The notes beneath the pieces are model-generated. The model was not told where the DNA came from, ran no database searches, and saw only the letters and a program-made list of their open reading frames with translations. Positions 6,461 through 7,867 of a DNA stretch of 7,867 bases are shown piece after piece (position 1 is the first letter of the stretch; the number at the start of each line of letters is the position of its first letter). The DNA lies in NCBI GenBank assembly GCA_041302975.1, contig JBFYQC010000204.1:1-7867 (forward strand). The letters are read 5' to 3'. The position numbers and the translations under genes were made by a program. The stretch is from UBA6183 sp041302975 (GTDB lineage: Bacteria > Bacteroidota > Bacteroidia > UKL13-3).

Positions 6461-7867
6461 ATGAAGCTAAAAAGTCAATTTGTACTCCTTTTTTTCGTTT
6501 TGTTTCTTGTGTTTTCTTGTAACACCACATACATTAAACCACCAAAACCGTTAAACACAAATTACATTGAACCTGTCAAACCTAACTCTGGAGTTACCTT
6601 GCCTATTGTACTTAATCTAAAAACTATTTCAAACGACTTAAATGCACGATATCCCGAAAAGTATTACATCGATGATTCTTACGAAAATAATGGTTATGAT
6701 AATTTAAAAATAAGTGTGGTAAAAAGATCTCCATTAAATATTAGTGCAGGAGGTAATCAGATTTTTGTTTCTGCTCCAATGCGTATTGAAGGTATTTATC
6801 GCATGAGTAAAAAAGTATTAGGCATAAATATTTCCCACGATCAAGGATTTAAATTAAATTTAACGGTTGATGTACAAACATTACCTGTTTTTGATAAAAA
6901 CTGGAACCTGAAATTAAACAGTAAAAGTACCATACGTTGGGAAGACTTACCTAATTTTGAAGTGGCCGGATTACAGGTTGATTTTCCTAAATTGTTTGGT
7001 AAAATTATTCAAGGTCAAGTGGATAAAATTACTGCCGACTTAGATCAAGAAATATCGAAAACAGTTGATTTAAGAAAGTTGGTAAGTGATAGTTGGAAAC
7101 AAGTTAAGCAGCCTGTTAGCATTGATGCTACAACCAATAGCTGGCTAGTAATTAGACCTAAACAAGTTTTTTATACCCAATTGGAGGGGTTTGATTCTTT
7201 GGCAAAAATTAATTTGGCATTGTATACAGTTATCGAAATTGTGAGCGGTTATAAGCCTTTAGCAGATACCGCAACTATGCTCCCTTATTTGTATCAAACC
7301 AACAAATTAGATGATAAAATTAATTTGATGTTAAATGCTGAAATTAGATTCGATCAAATCAATCAGTTGATACAACAACAACTAAATGAGAAAAGCATAA
7401 AACTTGAGTCGAAAGAATATAACCTTGATATTATTGATGCCAAAGTATTTGGAAATGCAGATAAAATCTTAGTTGGTATAAACGTAAATGGTAAGGTAAA
7501 AAGGGGAGTACTGACCAAAAAAATAAAAGGTATTGTTTACTTTGAAGGAACTCCGGTTTATCATTTACAAAAACAAAGCATCACCATTAAAAACTTCGAA
7601 TTAAATATTCAAACCAAAGATGTGTTGCTTAAATCGGCATCATGGTTGGCTAACTCTACATTATTTAAGAACAGCATAGAAAGTAAGCTTGAGTTCTCTA
7701 TTGCTAAGGAGTTACAAGAAGCCAAAAAACTAGCTAACGATGCTATCAATAAACAATACGGAAAAAAAATACAGTTAAATGGTGTTATCAATCAAATAAC
7801 CCCCACAGATGTATTTGTTACACCCAATGCCGTGAGGGTAAATATAAAAGCTACCGGAAAGATAGGA
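6461..7867 (+). CDS. DUF4403 family lipoprotein (3' end just outside window)
   Basis: The frame is open from ATG at 6461 to the window edge (469 codons). An earlier ATG at 6450 stops after four codons, which supports this start. Residues 1-20 are a lipoprotein signal: MKLKSQ, a hydrophobic run, and VFSC with C20 as the lipidated cysteine (F at -2 is unusual but tolerable). The residues after C20 (NTTYIKPPK) carry no acidic surface-export signal, so a periplasm-facing anchor is more likely. I assign DUF4403 from the overall pattern: NISAGGNQIFVSAPMRIEG near residues 93-111, WLVIRP (228-233), a conserved DAKVFG segment near 325, and the DVLLKSASWL segment ending at W395 L396. The family is usually about 450-500 residues, so few are missing. 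Its function is unknown. Alternating beta-strands and long amphipathic helices in two similar halves suggest a lipid-binding (TULIP-like) fold; that is inference. It is divergent from mrp with a 159-bp spacer, so any link to iron-sulfur metabolism is unsupported. Confidence 0.82.
   Translation, partial: MKLKSQFVLLFFVLFLVFSCNTTYIKPPKPLNTNYIEPVKPNSGVTLPIVLNLKTISNDLNARYPEKYYIDDSYENNGYDNLKISVVKRSPLNISAGGNQIFVSAPMRIEGIYRMSKKVLGINISHDQGFKLNLTVDVQTLPVFDKNWNLKLNSKSTIRWEDLPNFEVAGLQVDFPKLFGKIIQGQVDKITADLDQEISKTVDLRKLVSDSWKQVKQPVSIDATTNSWLVIRPKQVFYTQLEGFDSLAKINLALYTVIEIVSGYKPLADTATMLPYLYQTNKLDDKINLMLNAEIRFDQINQLIQQQLNEKSIKLESKEYNLDIIDAKVFGNADKILVGINVNGKVKRGVLTKKIKGIVYFEGTPVYHLQKQSITIKNFELNIQTKDVLLKSASWLANSTLFKNSIESKLEFSIAKELQEAKKLANDAINKQYGKKIQLNGVINQITPTDVFVTPNAVRVNIKATGKIG

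Noticed and set aside
7609..7791. 60-codon minus-strand frame with a hydrophobic stretch.
   Set aside because: It is antisense to the conserved C-terminal half of the DUF4403 gene. The hydrophobic look comes from reading the complement of Lys/Asn-rich codons.

Overview
The window is AT-rich DNA, most likely from a member of the Bacteroidota. The case rests on four points: no clear Shine-Dalgarno sequences before any start; a TTTG / TAnnTTTG-type promoter candidate; a DUF4403-type lipoprotein; and a giant secreted beta-helix/CARDB protein of the kind common in gliding or T9SS-bearing Bacteroidota. I cannot place it below phylum. There are four protein genes, two of them cut by the window edges. 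I see no RNA genes, mobile elements or CRISPR arrays.

Region 1-4751 (minus strand) is one uninterrupted reading frame that starts at 4751 and runs off the left edge with no stop. It encodes the first 1583 residues of a very large exported protein. After a signal peptide it has two full copies and one partial copy of a roughly 590-residue module: a conserved lead-in, a long right-handed parallel beta-helix, a closing DIGAYE-type motif, and a CARDB-like immunoglobulin-type domain. The C-terminus, where any sorting signal would lie, is outside the window.

Region 4752-4959 is a 208-bp AT-rich spacer. It holds a good candidate Bacteroidota-type promoter for the giant gene and a short motif present three times.

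Region 4960-6301 (minus strand) is a tight two-gene unit, mrp followed 4 bp later by a small NifU-domain gene. Both proteins belong to iron-sulfur cluster assembly and delivery. The Mrp protein lacks the C-terminal CxxC that family members normally use to hold a cluster, while its small partner keeps a CxxC.

Region 6302-6460 is a divergent intergenic spacer with a 9+3+9 inverted repeat, a 30-bp-spaced direct repeat and weak promoter-like sequences.

Region 6461-7867 (plus strand) is a DUF4403-family lipoprotein, open at the right edge. It has two halves of similar layout that suggest a duplicated, possibly lipid-binding fold.

The iron-sulfur pair is housekeeping; the two flanking genes act in the envelope or outside the cell. 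I see no sequence evidence that the three units form one system, and most of the window is ordinary for this phylum. The items most worth a second look are the modular giant protein and the CxxC-less Mrp beside a CxxC-bearing NifU protein.
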